The position numbers and the translations under genes are program-made. From Cryomorphaceae bacterium (lineage in GTDB: Bacteria > Bacteroidota > Bacteroidia > Flavobacteriales_D > Crocinitomicaceae), in contig JAJTGF010000002.1 in the NCBI GenBank assembly GCA_021299335.1, positions 1 to 63,970 on the forward strand: DNA of 63,970 nucleotides, read 5' to 3'. The notes beneath the pieces were generated by a model. That model saw only the letters and a list, made by a program, of their open reading frames with translations, was not told where the DNA came from and made no database searches. Below are positions 30,530-41,707 of the stretch, piece after piece. Each line of letters starts with the position of its first letter. The stretch's first letter is position 1.

Positions 30530-31954
30530 CTAGATACGTTGCAATTTGAATACTGTAAGCGGTCTGTTTTCGCTTGAACATTTCAAGATATAGAACCCAA
30601 CTTGCGGTAATGAGAGTTGTTCGCTTGACTTAGTAACCCTAAGAGCTTGTATCAATCTGCCTGAACCATCAAATAATTCAAGTAGTTCGTTAGCTTGTAA
30701 ACCACTAATTTGAATGGTTTCGGAAGTAGGATTTGGATAAACGCCAATCCGGGCAATATCCATTTCATTTGTTCCTGCGAGATTTGCATCGTATACAACT
30801 CTAATTGGGATGTTTTTTGTGACGGTTTGCGCCGGAATGCCATTGTCTGTAGTTTCAATTTGAATATGATACAAACCCGGTTGTACACCTGTGGCATCAA
30901 AGGTGAGGTCGAAACTGGTAAATTCATTGCTCACTGCAGAAGATTGGTAGCTCAGCGCATTCGGTTCATCGCAGGTAATGTTGGTCGTTAAAATTTGACC
31001 GATTTCTGGTGTGCTGATACCAATTGTAAAATCGACTGCATTTAAACTTTTTAGGGTATCGCCAGTATATACATCGATGGTGTCGCAGATACCACTGCTC
31101 ATGATCAGTGGCGGAATATTTGAATTGGTATTTGCCAAATCAAAATAAATTTCTTGACCGTCTAAAAAATCGACTTGATCGTTCGTATTGTAGGGCCCAT
31201 CAAAATTGACACCAGCTGTATCGAATTGCCCAACCTGAAAATAATTGATTCCGTTGCCAATATTGACCCCAACGGTAGCAGGTGAACCGCCAAAGCCATT
31301 TGAGCCACCCGAAGCAGAACCTGTTGTCCATTGCATGTCGCCATAGCAAAACGAAACATTGTTGGCGTTCGGTATGAGTGTGTCTAAGCCGTCTGAGATG
31401 ATCAGCTGAAACGTATTGAGCTTATCTTCCATCATTGGAAAATATCCGACATGATCCCAAATAACAACTAAAGAGTGTGGATTGACTTTGTACCATACAT
31501 TTCCACCATTAGTAGACCTCGTATCTACATCTGCCCAAAAAGGTGCAATCATGTTAAATGTTGGGTCTGGAAAGGGGTAAGCAGTAAAAGTGAAATATGG
31601 TTGTGAAAACGAGATGTTGCCATTGTTATTGATGTATAAGCTATCGTAAGTGGTGCCATAAAAACTGAAAGTAAATGGCAGAGCAATGCTATTTGAATAT
31701 TGGTCGTCGTTAGGAAGCATGGCTAACTGAAAAGTTGAATCTAACGGAATTAAGCAGTCACACAAGCCCGTTTTTTGATCCTGCGATCCGCTAAAATGTT
31801 GGTTCACAGCAGGCGCTGCAGGCGCTACAAGTGCTGCGCCATTTAGGTTGTTAGCTGCTTTAAGTACTTGATATTCCTTGGAATCAATAATGACTTGCTG
31901 AGCTATAACTTGTGCTAAGGAAAATAGACTGCAAAAGAAGAAAAATAGACGCAT
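30530..31954 (-). CDS. nidogen-like-domain protein with T9SS type A sorting domain
   Basis: ALPFTFSFYGTTYDSLYINNNGNISFSQPY...MIAPFWADVDTR; C-term VYPNPTSETIQISGL...GFYILKCSSENRPLTVFKLQRI; start at MRLFFFF. Confidence 0.8.
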   Translation of the reverse strand: MRLFFFFCSLFSLAQVIAQQVIIDSKEYQVLKAANNLNGAALVAPAAPAVNQHFSGSQDQKTGLCDCLIPLDSTFQLAMLPNDDQYSNSIALPFTFSFYGTTYDSLYINNNGNISFSQPYFTFTAYPFPDPTFNMIAPFWADVDTRSTNGGNVWYKVNPHSLVVIWDHVGYFPMMEDKLNTFQLIISDGLDTLIPNANNVSFCYGDMQWTTGSASGGSNGFGGSPATVGVNIGNGINYFQVGQFDTAGVNFDGPYNTNDQVDFLDGQEIYFDLANTNSNIPPLIMSSGICDTIDVYTGDTLKSLNAVDFTIGISTPEIGQILTTNITCDEPNALSYQSSAVSNEFTSFDLTFDATGVQPGLYHIQIETTDNGIPAQTVTKNIPIRVVYDANLAGTNEMDIARIGVYPNPTSETIQISGLQANELLELFDGSGRLIQALRVTKSSEQLSLPQVGFYILKCSSENRPLTVFKLQRI

Positions 31955-32029
31955 AACTTTGTTTTTGAGTAAGTTGAGTATAAAAATAAGCAAATCACAA
32001 ACAAGCCCATAATTTCTTTGTTTAAATCC

Positions 32030-32061
32030 TTGGATGCAATACCATTAAAGTGGTAAATTTG
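32030..32061 (+). promoter_or_regulatory. suf operon promoter TTG-N21-TAAATTTG
   Basis: TTG at 32030-32032 and TAAATTTG at 32054-32061, matching Bacteroidota -33/-7 consensus with usable spacing. Confidence 0.65.
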
Positions 32062-32107
32062 CAGCAAACAAAGTGTTTTATTTATAATTAATCTAAATAA
32101 AAACGAG

Positions 32108-32431
32108 ATGTTAACCGTTACAGATGCTGCCAAAAAACAGTCGCTTCGTCTTATGGAAGACGAGCAAAAAGAAGGTTACTTTATCCGCGTAGGTGTACAA
32201 GGCGGAGGCTGCTCAGGCCTCATGTATCAACTCACTTTTGACAACCAAGAAAACGAAGGCGATATGTCCTTTGAAAACAACGGCGTCAAAGTTGTTGTAG
32301 ACAAAAAAAGTTACCTGTATTTAGTGGGTACTACCCTTGATTTTTCAGGAGGTTTGAATGGAAAAGGTTTTGTATTCCAAAACCCAAATGCCGATAGAAC
32401 CTGCGGTTGTGGTGAATCTTTTTCTGTATAA
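32108..32431 (+). CDS. HesB/IscA-type iron-sulfur assembly protein
   Basis: [14 protein letters not shown] and C-terminal TCGCGESF. Confidence 0.93.
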   Translation: MLTVTDAAKKQSLRLMEDEQKEGYFIRVGVQGGGCSGLMYQLTFDNQENEGDMSFENNGVKVVVDKKSYLYLVGTTLDFSGGLNGKGFVFQNPNADRTCGCGESFSV

Positions 32432-32433
32432 CG

Positions 32434-33882
32434 ATGTCTAACTACACCGAAAACGAACTCGCCCAGGACCTCGAAAGCCAGGAATACAAATTTGGTTTTG
32501 TAACGGATATCGAAACCGACACAGTTCCTATTGGGCTCAACGAAGACATCATTCGCCTCATTTCTACCAAAAAAAATGAGCCACAATGGCTCCTAGACGA
32601 ACGTCTCAAATCGTTTGCCATTTGGCGAGAAATGACCGAGCCTGAATGGGCTCATGTCCATTATCAAAAGCCCGATTTCCAGGCCATCGCCTACTACTCT
32701 GCCCCTAAACAAACCAAGAAATACGAATCCTGGGACGACGTCGATCCGGAGCTTAAGGAAACCATGAAAAAATTGGGTATCTCTATGGAAGAGCAACAAC
32801 GCCTCACCGGAGTGGCCGTAGATTTTGTCATGGACTCCGTTTCTGTTGCCACCTCATTTAAAGAAAAACTCAGCGAACTCGGCATCATCTTCTGCTCCTT
32901 CTCCGACGCCGTTCAAGAACATCCAGAACTCGTACAAAAATATATGGGAACAGTGGTGCCTAGTACCGACAACTTCTATGCTGCGCTCAACGGCGCCGTT
33001 TTTACAGATGGCTCATTTTGTTACATTCCCAAAGGTGTTCGCTGCCCCATGGAACTCTCTACATACTTCCGCATCAACGCAGGCGGCACTGGCCAGTTCG
33101 AGCGGACGCTTGTTGTAGCTGATGAAGGCGCTTATGTTTCTTACCTAGAAGGTTGTACGGCCCCTCAACGCGACGAAAACCAACTGCACGCAGCAGTAGT
33201 AGAACTCATTGCCCTCAAAGATGCCGAAATCAAGTATTCAACCGTGCAGAACTGGTATCCCGGAGACAAAGAAGGCAAAGGTGGTGTATTTAATTTTGTC
33301 ACCAAACGAGGCATGTGTGAAACCAACGCCAAAATTTCCTGGACTCAAGTAGAAACAGGTTCGGCAGTTACTTGGAAATACCCTTCTTGCATCTTAAAAG
33401 GCGACAACTCCGTTGGCGAATTCTATTCAGTAGCAGTTACCAACAACTACCAGCAAGCCGACACCGGAACCAAAATGATCCACCTCGGTAAAAACACGAA
33501 GTCAACCATCATTTCCAAAGGCATCTCTGCCGGAAACTCCCAAAACTCCTACAGAGGGCTGGTTCAAATTCATAAAGGAGCACAAAATGCGCGCAATTTC
33601 TCGCAATGCGACTCCCTGCTCATGACCGACCATTGCGGTGCTCATACCTTCCCATATATCGAATGTAAAAATCCGAGCGCCAAAATTGAACACGAAGCCA
33701 CCACCTCCAAAATTGGTGAAGACCAACTCTTTTATTGCATGCAGCGCGGTATCAGCGAAGAAAAGGCCATCAGCCTCATCGTCAATGGCTACTGCAAAGA
33801 AGTACTCAATCAATTACCTATGGAATTTGCCGTAGAAGCGCAAAAGCTTTTGGCAATAAGTCTAGAAGGTAGCGTAGGTTAA
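32434..33882 (+). CDS. sufB: Fe-S cluster assembly protein SufB
   Basis: 482 aa; VEGCTAP-type [42 protein letters not shown]. Confidence 0.97.
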   Translation: MSNYTENELAQDLESQEYKFGFVTDIETDTVPIGLNEDIIRLISTKKNEPQWLLDERLKSFAIWREMTEPEWAHVHYQKPDFQAIAYYSAPKQTKKYESWDDVDPELKETMKKLGISMEEQQRLTGVAVDFVMDSVSVATSFKEKLSELGIIFCSFSDAVQEHPELVQKYMGTVVPSTDNFYAALNGAVFTDGSFCYIPKGVRCPMELSTYFRINAGGTGQFERTLVVADEGAYVSYLEGCTAPQRDENQLHAAVVELIALKDAEIKYSTVQNWYPGDKEGKGGVFNFVTKRGMCETNAKISWTQVETGSAVTWKYPSCILKGDNSVGEFYSVAVTNNYQQADTGTKMIHLGKNTKSTIISKGISAGNSQNSYRGLVQIHKGAQNARNFSQCDSLLMTDHCGAHTFPYIECKNPSAKIEHEATTSKIGEDQLFYCMQRGISEEKAISLIVNGYCKEVLNQLPMEFAVEAQKLLAISLEGSVG

Positions 33883-33912
33883 AACACATCTCAAGACCAG
33901 AACTCGACAACA

Positions 33913-34659
33913 ATGATAAAAATAGAAAATTTACACGCGAGCATCAACGGAAAGGAAATCCTCAAAGGATTGAACCTCGAAGTAAAAGCAGGTGAAGTAC
34001 ATGCCATAATGGGGCCCAACGGCGCCGGTAAGAGTACACTTGCCTCCGTTTTAGCAGGTCGTGAAGATTACGAAATTACTGAAGGCAGTGTTACTTTCTT
34101 AGGCAAAGACCTTCTCGAACTCGCAACTGAAGACCGCGCAAGAGAAGGCTTGTTCTTGGCTTTTCTATATCCCGTAGAAATTCCATGTGTAAGCAACGTC
34201 AACTTTTTAAGAACTGCCCTCAATGAAAAGCGCGCTTATTTGGGTCAAGACCCAATTTCGGCAAAGGATTTTATGGCACTTGTCCGCGAAAAATCTGCAC
34301 TTGTAGAGCTAGATGCCAAATTAGCTTCTCGTTCTGTCAATGAAGGTTTTTCAGGTGGCGAAAAAAAGCGCAACGAAATCTTTCAGATGGCGATGCTCGA
34401 ACCCAAACTCGCCGTGCTCGACGAAACCGATTCAGGTCTTGACATCGATGCCCTACGCATTGTTTCGCAAGGCGTTAACGCACTTAAGTCTGCAGAAAAT
34501 GCAACCATTGTGATTACCCACTACCAGCGTTTGCTCGACTACATCGTCCCAGATGTAGTGCACGTCCTTTATGACGGAAGAATCGTCAAATCAGGCCCAA
34601 AAGAACTTGCGCTAGAACTAGAAGAACGCGGCTACGACTGGATCAAAGAAAGTTTGTAA
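33913..34659 (+). CDS. sufC: Fe-S cluster assembly ATPase SufC
   Basis: [47 protein letters not shown]. Confidence 0.97.
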   Translation: MIKIENLHASINGKEILKGLNLEVKAGEVHAIMGPNGAGKSTLASVLAGREDYEITEGSVTFLGKDLLELATEDRAREGLFLAFLYPVEIPCVSNVNFLRTALNEKRAYLGQDPISAKDFMALVREKSALVELDAKLASRSVNEGFSGGEKKRNEIFQMAMLEPKLAVLDETDSGLDIDALRIVSQGVNALKSAENATIVITHYQRLLDYIVPDVVHVLYDGRIVKSGPKELALELEERGYDWIKESL

Positions 34660-34660
34660 G

Positions 34661-35914
34661 ATGGAAACCACTGTCAGTAACAAACTCGATCAATTTATTG
34701 CCGATTTAAAGGCAAGCCCAATTGCAATGCCAATCGCACTGCAAGAAGCAGCACATGGCTATCTTTTAGGACAAGACTTCCCGACTACCAAAGCCGAAAG
34801 GTTTAAATACACTAGACTTGGTAAATTGGCAGCCTCTGCATTCGATAGCGCAATTCAGCTCGATCAAACACAATTAAAAGAACATTGTGTATGCAGTGAC
34901 GCCTACACAATCTTCGTGAACAACGATCAAATTATAGTGCCGCAAAGTTTACCTCTGGGTTTAGAAATCAGCTTGCTTACCGAGGCCAATACGGCGTTCC
35001 ACGAGGCTAGTTTTAACGATATTTTTGGTGCGCTCAACGTGTTATACGCTCAAAATGGAGTAAGCATCTCTCTTGCCAAAAACTGCACCTTAGATAAACC
35101 CATTCAAATCGTTCAGGTGAATAGCGGTGGTAAGTATTTCTATCGACATCATTTTCAATTTGGTGAAAATTCAGAAGCAGCTCTTTACTTTGTTTCAAAA
35201 AGCACTGCAGATACCACTAGTTTTGCCCACACGCATTTTCAATATGACGTCGCGCAATCAGCTCGCATCAAAGTCTCCAAAATTCAAGATTGCAGCACAG
35301 GCCATTTCGACTTTAATGAAGACCGCGCCAAACAAGATGCGCAATCCCATTTCGAAATCAACACCATTACACTAGACGGCAGTTTTGTCCGCAATGATGC
35401 TGCCGTAAAAATCGAAGGGCAACACGCCCAAACCTATCTGAATGGCGCTTATTGGCTCAAAGAAGAGCAGCACGTAGCCAACTACACCACCATGGACCAC
35501 AAAGTTGCCAACTGCGAGTCCTTTGAAACGTACAAAGGTGTAGCCGCAGACAAAGCAACTGCAGTATTCAATGGTAAAGTTTTTGTGCGCAAAGACGCCC
35601 AAAAAACAAATGCTTACCAAAGCAACGCAAACGTCCTGTTGTCAGACAACGCAAGCGTTAATTCCAAACCAGAGCTTGAGATTTATGCCGACGACGTCAA
35701 ATGTTCACATGGCTCCACAACAGGCCAGCTCGATGAAACCGCGCTGTTCTACCTGAGAGCCAGAGGTTTGAGTGCTGCTTCGGCAAAAAATCTACTGCTA
35801 CAAGCATTTATGGAAGACGTGCTCATGTACATCAAACACGAGGAAGTGCTGAATTATATTCATCAGCGTGTAGCAGACCGCTTCAATTGGAGTTATGAAG
35901 CGAAGTCAAAGTAA
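34661..35914 (+). CDS. sufD: Fe-S cluster assembly protein SufD
   Basis: ELEIYADDVKCSHGSTTGQLDETALFYLRARGLS. Confidence 0.95.
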   Translation: METTVSNKLDQFIADLKASPIAMPIALQEAAHGYLLGQDFPTTKAERFKYTRLGKLAASAFDSAIQLDQTQLKEHCVCSDAYTIFVNNDQIIVPQSLPLGLEISLLTEANTAFHEASFNDIFGALNVLYAQNGVSISLAKNCTLDKPIQIVQVNSGGKYFYRHHFQFGENSEAALYFVSKSTADTTSFAHTHFQYDVAQSARIKVSKIQDCSTGHFDFNEDRAKQDAQSHFEINTITLDGSFVRNDAAVKIEGQHAQTYLNGAYWLKEEQHVANYTTMDHKVANCESFETYKGVAADKATAVFNGKVFVRKDAQKTNAYQSNANVLLSDNASVNSKPELEIYADDVKCSHGSTTGQLDETALFYLRARGLSAASAKNLLLQAFMEDVLMYIKHEEVLNYIHQRVADRFNWSYEAKSK

Positions 35915-36011
35915 GCGAAGCAAAAAGCATTTGAAGAAATAAACTGAATTCAGAAATCGTGAGAAGTTTTCAAATCCAATTGTCCTCTGATTCTATCTAA
36001 ATTCCTTAAAC

Positions 36012-36046
36012 AAAAAAAAGAGCGCTGCACCAGCGCTCTTTTTTTT
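36012..36046. terminator. bidirectional rho-independent terminator between sufD and atpG
   Basis: Perfect inverted repeat AAAAAAAAGAGCGCTG-CAC-CAGCGCTCTTTTTTTT between convergent genes. Confidence 0.93.
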
Positions 36047-36065
36047 GAATGATGTAGAAACAAAA

Positions 36066-36935
36066 TTAACCGTTGAGGGCTTCTGCACCACCGACAATCT
36101 CGAGGATTTCGTTGGTGATAGCCGCTTGGCGTGCTTTGTTGTAGCTTAATTTGAGACTTTTTTGTAGTTCACTTGCGTTATCGGTGGCTTTGTGCATGGC
36201 GGTCATGCGGGCGCCGTGTTCAGCTGCAAATGAATCTCTGATGGCTTTGTAAAGCTGTAGCTTCATGGATTTTGGCAACAAGTCTTCTACAATATCCATT
36301 TTCGAAGGCTCAAAAATGTAATCACCAGATTCGCTTTCGCTGACCGTCGGAACAATAGGCAAGAACTGTTCTGTTTCGATTGCCTGGGTGGCTGCATTGA
36401 CGAAGCGGTTGTAAACCAAAACTACCTTATCAAAAGATTTGTTGAGGAACTGCGCCATGATTTCTTCCGCTACTTGAGCTACGAGCTCAAAACGCAAATC
36501 TGCGTAGACGTCTTCCATGTTCTCCAACTTTTCATTGGCATAGAATTGTGGCGTATGCTTGTAAACGTCTTTGATTTTTTTACCAAGGCAAAGCACAGCA
36601 ACTTCTTTTCCAGCGTAATCTTCAGAAATAAGGGTGCCTACGCGCTTGATGATGTTGTTGTTGAAACCACCACAAAGACCGCGATTTGAGGTAATGCCTA
36701 CAATCAAAATTTTGTTGGTTTCACGCTGCTCAGCATAAGCATTTTCTGATAAATCTAGGCTCGCACTCAGGTTCTCGAGGATTTCACGCAATTTACCCGC
36801 ATACGGACGCATTTGCGTTACAGCATCTTGTGCGCGTTTCAATTTAGCAGCCGACACCATTTTCATGGCAGAAGTAATCTGCATGGTGGAACCCACTGAA
36901 CTGATGCGGTTACGTATTTCTTTTAGATTCGCCAT
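36066..36935 (-). CDS. atpG: ATP synthase gamma subunit
   Basis: MANLKEIRNRISSVGSTMQITSAMKMVSAAKL; TSNRGLCGGFN. Confidence 0.97.
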   Translation of the reverse strand: MANLKEIRNRISSVGSTMQITSAMKMVSAAKLKRAQDAVTQMRPYAGKLREILENLSASLDLSENAYAEQRETNKILIVGITSNRGLCGGFNNNIIKRVGTLISEDYAGKEVAVLCLGKKIKDVYKHTPQFYANEKLENMEDVYADLRFELVAQVAEEIMAQFLNKSFDKVVLVYNRFVNAATQAIETEQFLPIVPTVSESESGDYIFEPSKMDIVEDLLPKSMKLQLYKAIRDSFAAEHGARMTAMHKATDNASELQKSLKLSYNKARQAAITNEILEIVGGAEALNG

Positions 36936-36959
36936 TCTAATCCTAAATTAAGGCGTTAA

Positions 36960-38537
36960 TTATGCAAATTTAGCAGCTACTTCTTTGGCTGTTTTTGTCA
37001 AAACTGCCTCGATTTCGTCTGTATATTTTCCCGCCTTGAGCGCAACAAGCGTATCGGCATGGTTGGCTTCAAGAACGGTGAGGTAATCTTTTTCAAATTC
37101 CTTGATTTTTGCTACCGGAACTGGCTGCATAAGGCCTTTCACACCTGCGTAGATGATGGCAATTTGCTTCTCTACTGGGTATGGATCACCTTCGCGTTGC
37201 TTCAAAATTTCTACGTTGCGAGCTCCTTTGTCAAGTACTGCTTTTGTAGCAGCATCTAGGTCAGATCCAAATTTAGCAAATGCTTCGAGTTCGCGGTACT
37301 GAGCTTGGTCTAGCTTAAGGGTACCCGCAACTTTCTTCATGGACTTAATTTGAGCAGAACCCCCTACGCGAGATACAGAGATACCTACGTTGATCGCTGG
37401 ACGAATACCAGAGTTGAACAAGTCTGACTCCAAGAAGATCTGACCATCAGTAATGGAGATCACGTTTGTAGGAATGTAGGCAGAAACGTCACCTGCTTGT
37501 GTTTCAATGATAGGAAGTGCTGTAAGTGAACCTCCACCGCGTACTTTATCTTTTAAAGAAGCTGGTAGGTCGTTCATTTGCTTAGCGATGTTGTCATCGG
37601 CAATTACTTTTGCAGCGCGCTCGAGTAAGCGAGAGTGAAGATAGAAGACGTCACCTGGGTAGGCCTCGCGACCTGGAGGGCGACGCAAAAGAAGCGATAC
37701 TTCACGATAAGCAACTGCTTGCTTAGAGAGGTCATCGTAAACAATGAGTGCTGGCTTACCGCAGTCACGGAAATATTCTCCGACAGCAGCTCCGGTCATT
37801 GGAGCATAGAATTGCATTGGAGCTGGATCTGATGCGTTGGCAGCTACTACAGTTGTGTAGGCCATTGCACCTGCATCTTCTAATTTTTTAACGATACCCG
37901 CAACAGTTGATCCTTTTTGACCAATTGCTACATAGATACAGTATACTGGCTCTCCGCGATCGTAAAACTCGCGTTGGTTGATAATGGTGTCGATGGCAAC
38001 AGTAGTTTTACCAGTTTGGCGGTCACCGATGATGAGCTCGCGCTGACCACGACCAATTGGAATCATGGCATCTACGGCTTTGATACCCGTTTGAAGTGGT
38101 TCGTTTACCGGTTGACGGAAGATAACTCCTGGTGCTTTGCGCTCAATTGGCATTTCGTAAAGTTCACCTTGGATAGGGCCTTTGCCGTCGATTGGCTGAC
38201 CGAGCGTGTCTACAACACGACCTACCATGCCATCACCTACTTTAACAGAGGCAATTTTACCTAGACGACGAACGGTATCACCTTCTTTAACACTAGAAGA
38301 ACGACCAAGCAATACTGCTCCGACGTTATCTTCTTCGAGGTTCAATGCAATTCCTTGCATGCCACCATCAAATTCAATGAGTTCGCCGTATTGTACGCCG
38401 TTCATTCCGTAAATGCGTGCAATACCATCTCCTACCTGAAGTACCGTTCCTACTTCTTGCAATTCAGCTTCTGAGCGGAAACCTGAGAGTTGTTCTCTCA
38501 ATATTGCGGAAACTTCTGCTGGTTTAATATCTGCCAT
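36960..38537 (-). CDS. atpA: ATP synthase alpha subunit
   Basis: [35 protein letters not shown]. Confidence 0.98.
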   Translation of the reverse strand: MADIKPAEVSAILREQLSGFRSEAELQEVGTVLQVGDGIARIYGMNGVQYGELIEFDGGMQGIALNLEEDNVGAVLLGRSSSVKEGDTVRRLGKIASVKVGDGMVGRVVDTLGQPIDGKGPIQGELYEMPIERKAPGVIFRQPVNEPLQTGIKAVDAMIPIGRGQRELIIGDRQTGKTTVAIDTIINQREFYDRGEPVYCIYVAIGQKGSTVAGIVKKLEDAGAMAYTTVVAANASDPAPMQFYAPMTGAAVGEYFRDCGKPALIVYDDLSKQAVAYREVSLLLRRPPGREAYPGDVFYLHSRLLERAAKVIADDNIAKQMNDLPASLKDKVRGGGSLTALPIIETQAGDVSAYIPTNVISITDGQIFLESDLFNSGIRPAINVGISVSRVGGSAQIKSMKKVAGTLKLDQAQYRELEAFAKFGSDLDAATKAVLDKGARNVEILKQREGDPYPVEKQIAIIYAGVKGLMQPVPVAKIKEFEKDYLTVLEANHADTLVALKAGKYTDEIEAVLTKTAKEVAAKFA

Positions 38538-38567
38538 GTGTACTTATTTTATTTTGTCTGTTGACGA

Positions 38568-39098
38568 TTATACAAATTGTTGTTTAAGGCGCTTGAGTTG
38601 ACTGGCAACTGAAGCGTCTATTTGGTGGTCTCCCATGCGAACGATAAAACCGCCGAGGAGCGCTGAATCGATTTCTTCCGTGATTTCTGGCGTACCAGCT
38701 ACCGAAGAAGAAATTTTAGCCAAAATCGATTGTTTGGTGCTCTCTTCTAATTGCTGCGCGCTGATGATCGTGATTGGAACAATACCGCGGTGTGCTTTGA
38801 GTTGAGACATAAACTGTTTGGCGATGTCGAGCATCACAGACTCGCGACCGTTGTTGGTGACGAGTGAAAGAAAATCGATGGTTGTTTGATTGAAGTCCTT
38901 GAAAATTTGCTTGATCACGGCAATCTTTTTATCGATATTGATGAGCGGTGAATTCAAGAAAATTTGGAAGTCATGTGCATCGTTGGCTACAGCTAAAAGC
39001 TGAAGGATGTCGGACTCGATGAGCTCCACTTTATTGTGCTCAATGGCTAACTCTAGAAGAGCGGTAGCGTAACGAACAGCAGATTTGTTGGACTTCAT
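38568..39098 (-). CDS. atpH: ATP synthase delta subunit
   Basis: OSCP/delta family pattern, position between atpF and atpA. Confidence 0.92.
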   Translation of the reverse strand: MKSNKSAVRYATALLELAIEHNKVELIESDILQLLAVANDAHDFQIFLNSPLINIDKKIAVIKQIFKDFNQTTIDFLSLVTNNGRESVMLDIAKQFMSQLKAHRGIVPITIISAQQLEESTKQSILAKISSSVAGTPEITEEIDSALLGGFIVRMGDHQIDASVASQLKRLKQQFV

Positions 39099-39101
39099 GG
39101 A

Positions 39102-39596
39102 TTAGTTCATTTTGATTTCACCAGCAAGTTGGCTTGCGAGTGCTTTTTGTTTGTCGTCTGAGCTGAGTTCTTGACGCACGACTTTCTCTGCAATTTCCAA
39201 TGAAAGACTCGCAACATGATTTTTGAGTTCAGCCATGGCAGCAGCTTTTTCGCTGTTGATGGTCTGGCGTGCAGACTCTACAATTTTAGCCGCTTCCTCT
39301 TTAGCTTTTCCTTTTGCGTCTTCGACCATGCCAGTTGCTGCTTCTTTCGCTTCTTTCAAAATTTGATCGCGTTCTGCACGCGCTTCTTTCAAAATTTGGT
39401 CGTTTTCTGCTTTGAGTGCTTGCATTTCTGCTTTGGTTTTCTCCGCCATTTCAAGCGCCTCAGAAATGTGCTTTTCACGCTCATTGACTGCAGATAAAAT
39501 AGGTTTGAGCGCAAATTTTCCTATGATAAACAATAGGCTAACGAATACGATACCTGTCCAAAATAATAAACCTGTACTTGGTGTAATTAAATCCAT
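39102..39596 (-). CDS. atpF: ATP synthase b subunit
   Basis: Single TM then long charged coiled-coil; start at MDLITPSTGLLFWTGIVF because the ORF-track start (39620) lies in a hairpin stem. Confidence 0.93.
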   Translation of the reverse strand: MDLITPSTGLLFWTGIVFVSLLFIIGKFALKPILSAVNEREKHISEALEMAEKTKAEMQALKAENDQILKEARAERDQILKEAKEAATGMVEDAKGKAKEEAAKIVESARQTINSEKAAAMAELKNHVASLSLEIAEKVVRQELSSDDKQKALASQLAGEIKMN

Positions 39597-39613
39597 GATT
39601 TTTTGCAATTTAA

Positions 39614-39648
39614 AAAGCATTTCTAGGCCAACCGCCTAGAAATGCTTT
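39614..39648 (-). promoter_or_regulatory. perfect inverted repeat / intercistronic hairpin between atpE and atpF
   Basis: AAAGCATTTCTAGGC-CAACC-GCCTAGAAATGCTTT: 15-bp perfect stem, 5-nt loop; followed on the mRNA strand by UUUUUAAA-type run. Confidence 0.88.
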
Positions 39649-39657
39649 AGTTTTGAA

Positions 39658-39882
<225 letters not shown>

Positions 39883-39897
39883 TTAAAAGGTTACTAT

Positions 39898-41028
39898 TTA
39901 ATGGTGTGCCTCATCTACAGCCGCTCCAATGAACAATGCCGAAAGCATTGCAAAAAGATAAGCCTGCAGGAAAGCCACAAGGATTTCTAAGACAGAAATA
40001 AATAAAGCCATCGGGACGGATAATAGGCCCCAGGTGGCATTTTCGTAAATAAAAATGATTGATATCAACGCCAAAACTATAATATGCCCAGCTGTAATGT
40101 TGGCAAAAAGACGAATCATTAATGCGAATGGCTTGGTAAAAATTCCAACAATTTCTATCGGAATCATGATAGGAAGCAAAGCTAATGGTACTCCGGGTGT
40201 AAAAAAGATATGTTTCCAGTAATTTTTATTACCAGAAAAGACAGTAATAACAAGTGTGCAGATTGCCAAAAAGGCAGTGACGGTGATATTTCCTGTAAGG
40301 TTCGCTCCACCCGGAAGTATTGGAATCAGTCCTAACATATTATTGATCCAAATAAAAAAGAATATGGTTACCAAATAAGGAAGGTATTTAAGGTGCTTAC
40401 CATGATGGATATTTTCTTTGGCAATGTCGTCACGGATGAATAAAATAAGTGGCTCAATAAATCTTGCAATTCCTTTCGGAACCACTGCCCCATTGGATTT
40501 ATAAAATCGTGAAGCCCCTAACAACAAAACGATAACTAATAGCGCTCCAAAAAACAAGGAAGCAACATTTTTGGTAATTGAAAAATCAAGTGGCTGGGTA
40601 TTGTGTGGATGTCCTTTTTTGAAATGTAAATGCCCGGCAGGGTCTTCATTTTGGTTTTCTGATTGTGCTAATTTGTATATTTTTTCGTGATAGAGTGCAT
40701 AACCTTTTGCCGGACCTACACCTACCATATATTGATAGCTCTTTTTGTCGTCTCCGATAACTTTTACTTTTTTGCCATGGTAAAAATGCTTTGAACTAAA
40801 AATTTTCAAGTCGTTATCGAGTAAAATAACAGGTAGATACACACTAATACCATTGTGTTCGTCACCCGTGATGTGCCATTCATGAGCATCTTGAATGTGG
40901 TGCATGATGGTTTCACTTACATTAAATCTTTCTTTTTCAGAAGCAAAACTCACATGAGCAATCGAAGAAAAGCAAATTGTAAAAATGAGAGAAAGCAGTA
41001 TTGACGAAAACTTATAAGTTAGCTGCAT
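39898..41028 (-). CDS. atpB: ATP synthase a subunit with N-terminal extension
   Basis: FAMMIRLFAN-type FALMIRLFANITAGHIIV; signal-peptide-bearing N-terminal extension. Confidence 0.96.
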   Translation of the reverse strand: MQLTYKFSSILLSLIFTICFSSIAHVSFASEKERFNVSETIMHHIQDAHEWHITGDEHNGISVYLPVILLDNDLKIFSSKHFYHGKKVKVIGDDKKSYQYMVGVGPAKGYALYHEKIYKLAQSENQNEDPAGHLHFKKGHPHNTQPLDFSITKNVASLFFGALLVIVLLLGASRFYKSNGAVVPKGIARFIEPLILFIRDDIAKENIHHGKHLKYLPYLVTIFFFIWINNMLGLIPILPGGANLTGNITVTAFLAICTLVITVFSGNKNYWKHIFFTPGVPLALLPIMIPIEIVGIFTKPFALMIRLFANITAGHIIVLALISIIFIYENATWGLLSVPMALFISVLEILVAFLQAYLFAMLSALFIGAAVDEAHH

Positions 41029-41112
41029 TTGCTGTATTTTGTGCTTGGTTGCTAAAAAATTTTTGCAAATGTAATTAAACTTTCTAAAGTAACAATTTAA
41101 TTTTTGAACAAT

Positions 41113-41664
41113 TCAGCCCTGAGTTTTGCGCAATTTTTTGTAGAGTTTGATCCCTAACATCAAAAGGATTCCGACCCCAAAAAAGCCAATTGTGCCGGTA
41201 AGCCAACTGAGTTGTCCTTTTAATACCACAATGAAAACGATACTGACCAATAAGAGAGTGGCCACTTCATTCCAAATACGCAACTGATTAGAAGACCAAG
41301 TGATTTGGCCGCGCTCGCAATTTCTCAGGAGTTTTTGAGAATAAAAATGATAGATTAATAAAACAAAAACAAAGCCTAGCTTGAGGTGCATCCAAGGCGC
41401 AGATAGCAAATAATCAGGATTCAAAGCAAGCATCCAGGTGCCAAATAAGACAGTAAGTACCATTGCTGGCGTGGTGATGATCCACCAAAGTCGCTGCATC
41501 ATGATGATAAATTGCGGCTGAAGAATTTCTTTCTCAGGTGAAGTTTTGTCGGCAGCTTCTCTGAAATAAATGAACAAGCGCACCATATAGAATAGACCTG
41601 CAAACCAACTTACCATAAAAATTAGGTGCAGTGCTTTAATAAAGTCGTAGTTTGCGTTCAGCAT
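41113..41664 (-). CDS. hemJ: HemJ-type protoporphyrinogen oxidase family membrane protein
   Basis: ALHLIFMVSWFAGLFYMVRLFIYFREA; WWIITTPAMVLTVLFG; HLKLGFVFVLLIYHFYSQKL. Confidence 0.85.
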   Translation of the reverse strand: MLNANYDFIKALHLIFMVSWFAGLFYMVRLFIYFREAADKTSPEKEILQPQFIIMMQRLWWIITTPAMVLTVLFGTWMLALNPDYLLSAPWMHLKLGFVFVLLIYHFYSQKLLRNCERGQITWSSNQLRIWNEVATLLLVSIVFIVVLKGQLSWLTGTIGFFGVGILLMLGIKLYKKLRKTQG

Positions 41665-41668
41665 GACA

Positions 41669-41676
41669 CAAAATTA
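41669..41676 (-). promoter_or_regulatory. putative -7 box (TAATTTTG) 4 nt upstream of hemJ ATG
   Basis: Exact match to Bacteroidota TAnnTTTG consensus. Confidence 0.6.
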
Positions 41677-41698
41677 ATCGAAAGCGCTTGATTCGTAC

Positions 41699-41706
41699 TA
41701 TATTTG
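41699..41706 (+). promoter_or_regulatory. putative -7 box (TATATTTG) for the 41708/41723 gene
   Basis: Exact TAnnTTTG match, 1 nt before first ATG, 16 nt before second in-frame ATG (41723). Confidence 0.5.
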
Positions 41707-41707
41707 T

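Noticed and set aside
36012-36046. Inverted repeat as a possible mobile-element end
   Set aside because: Poly-A/poly-T flanked GC stem between convergent operons is a standard bidirectional terminator.
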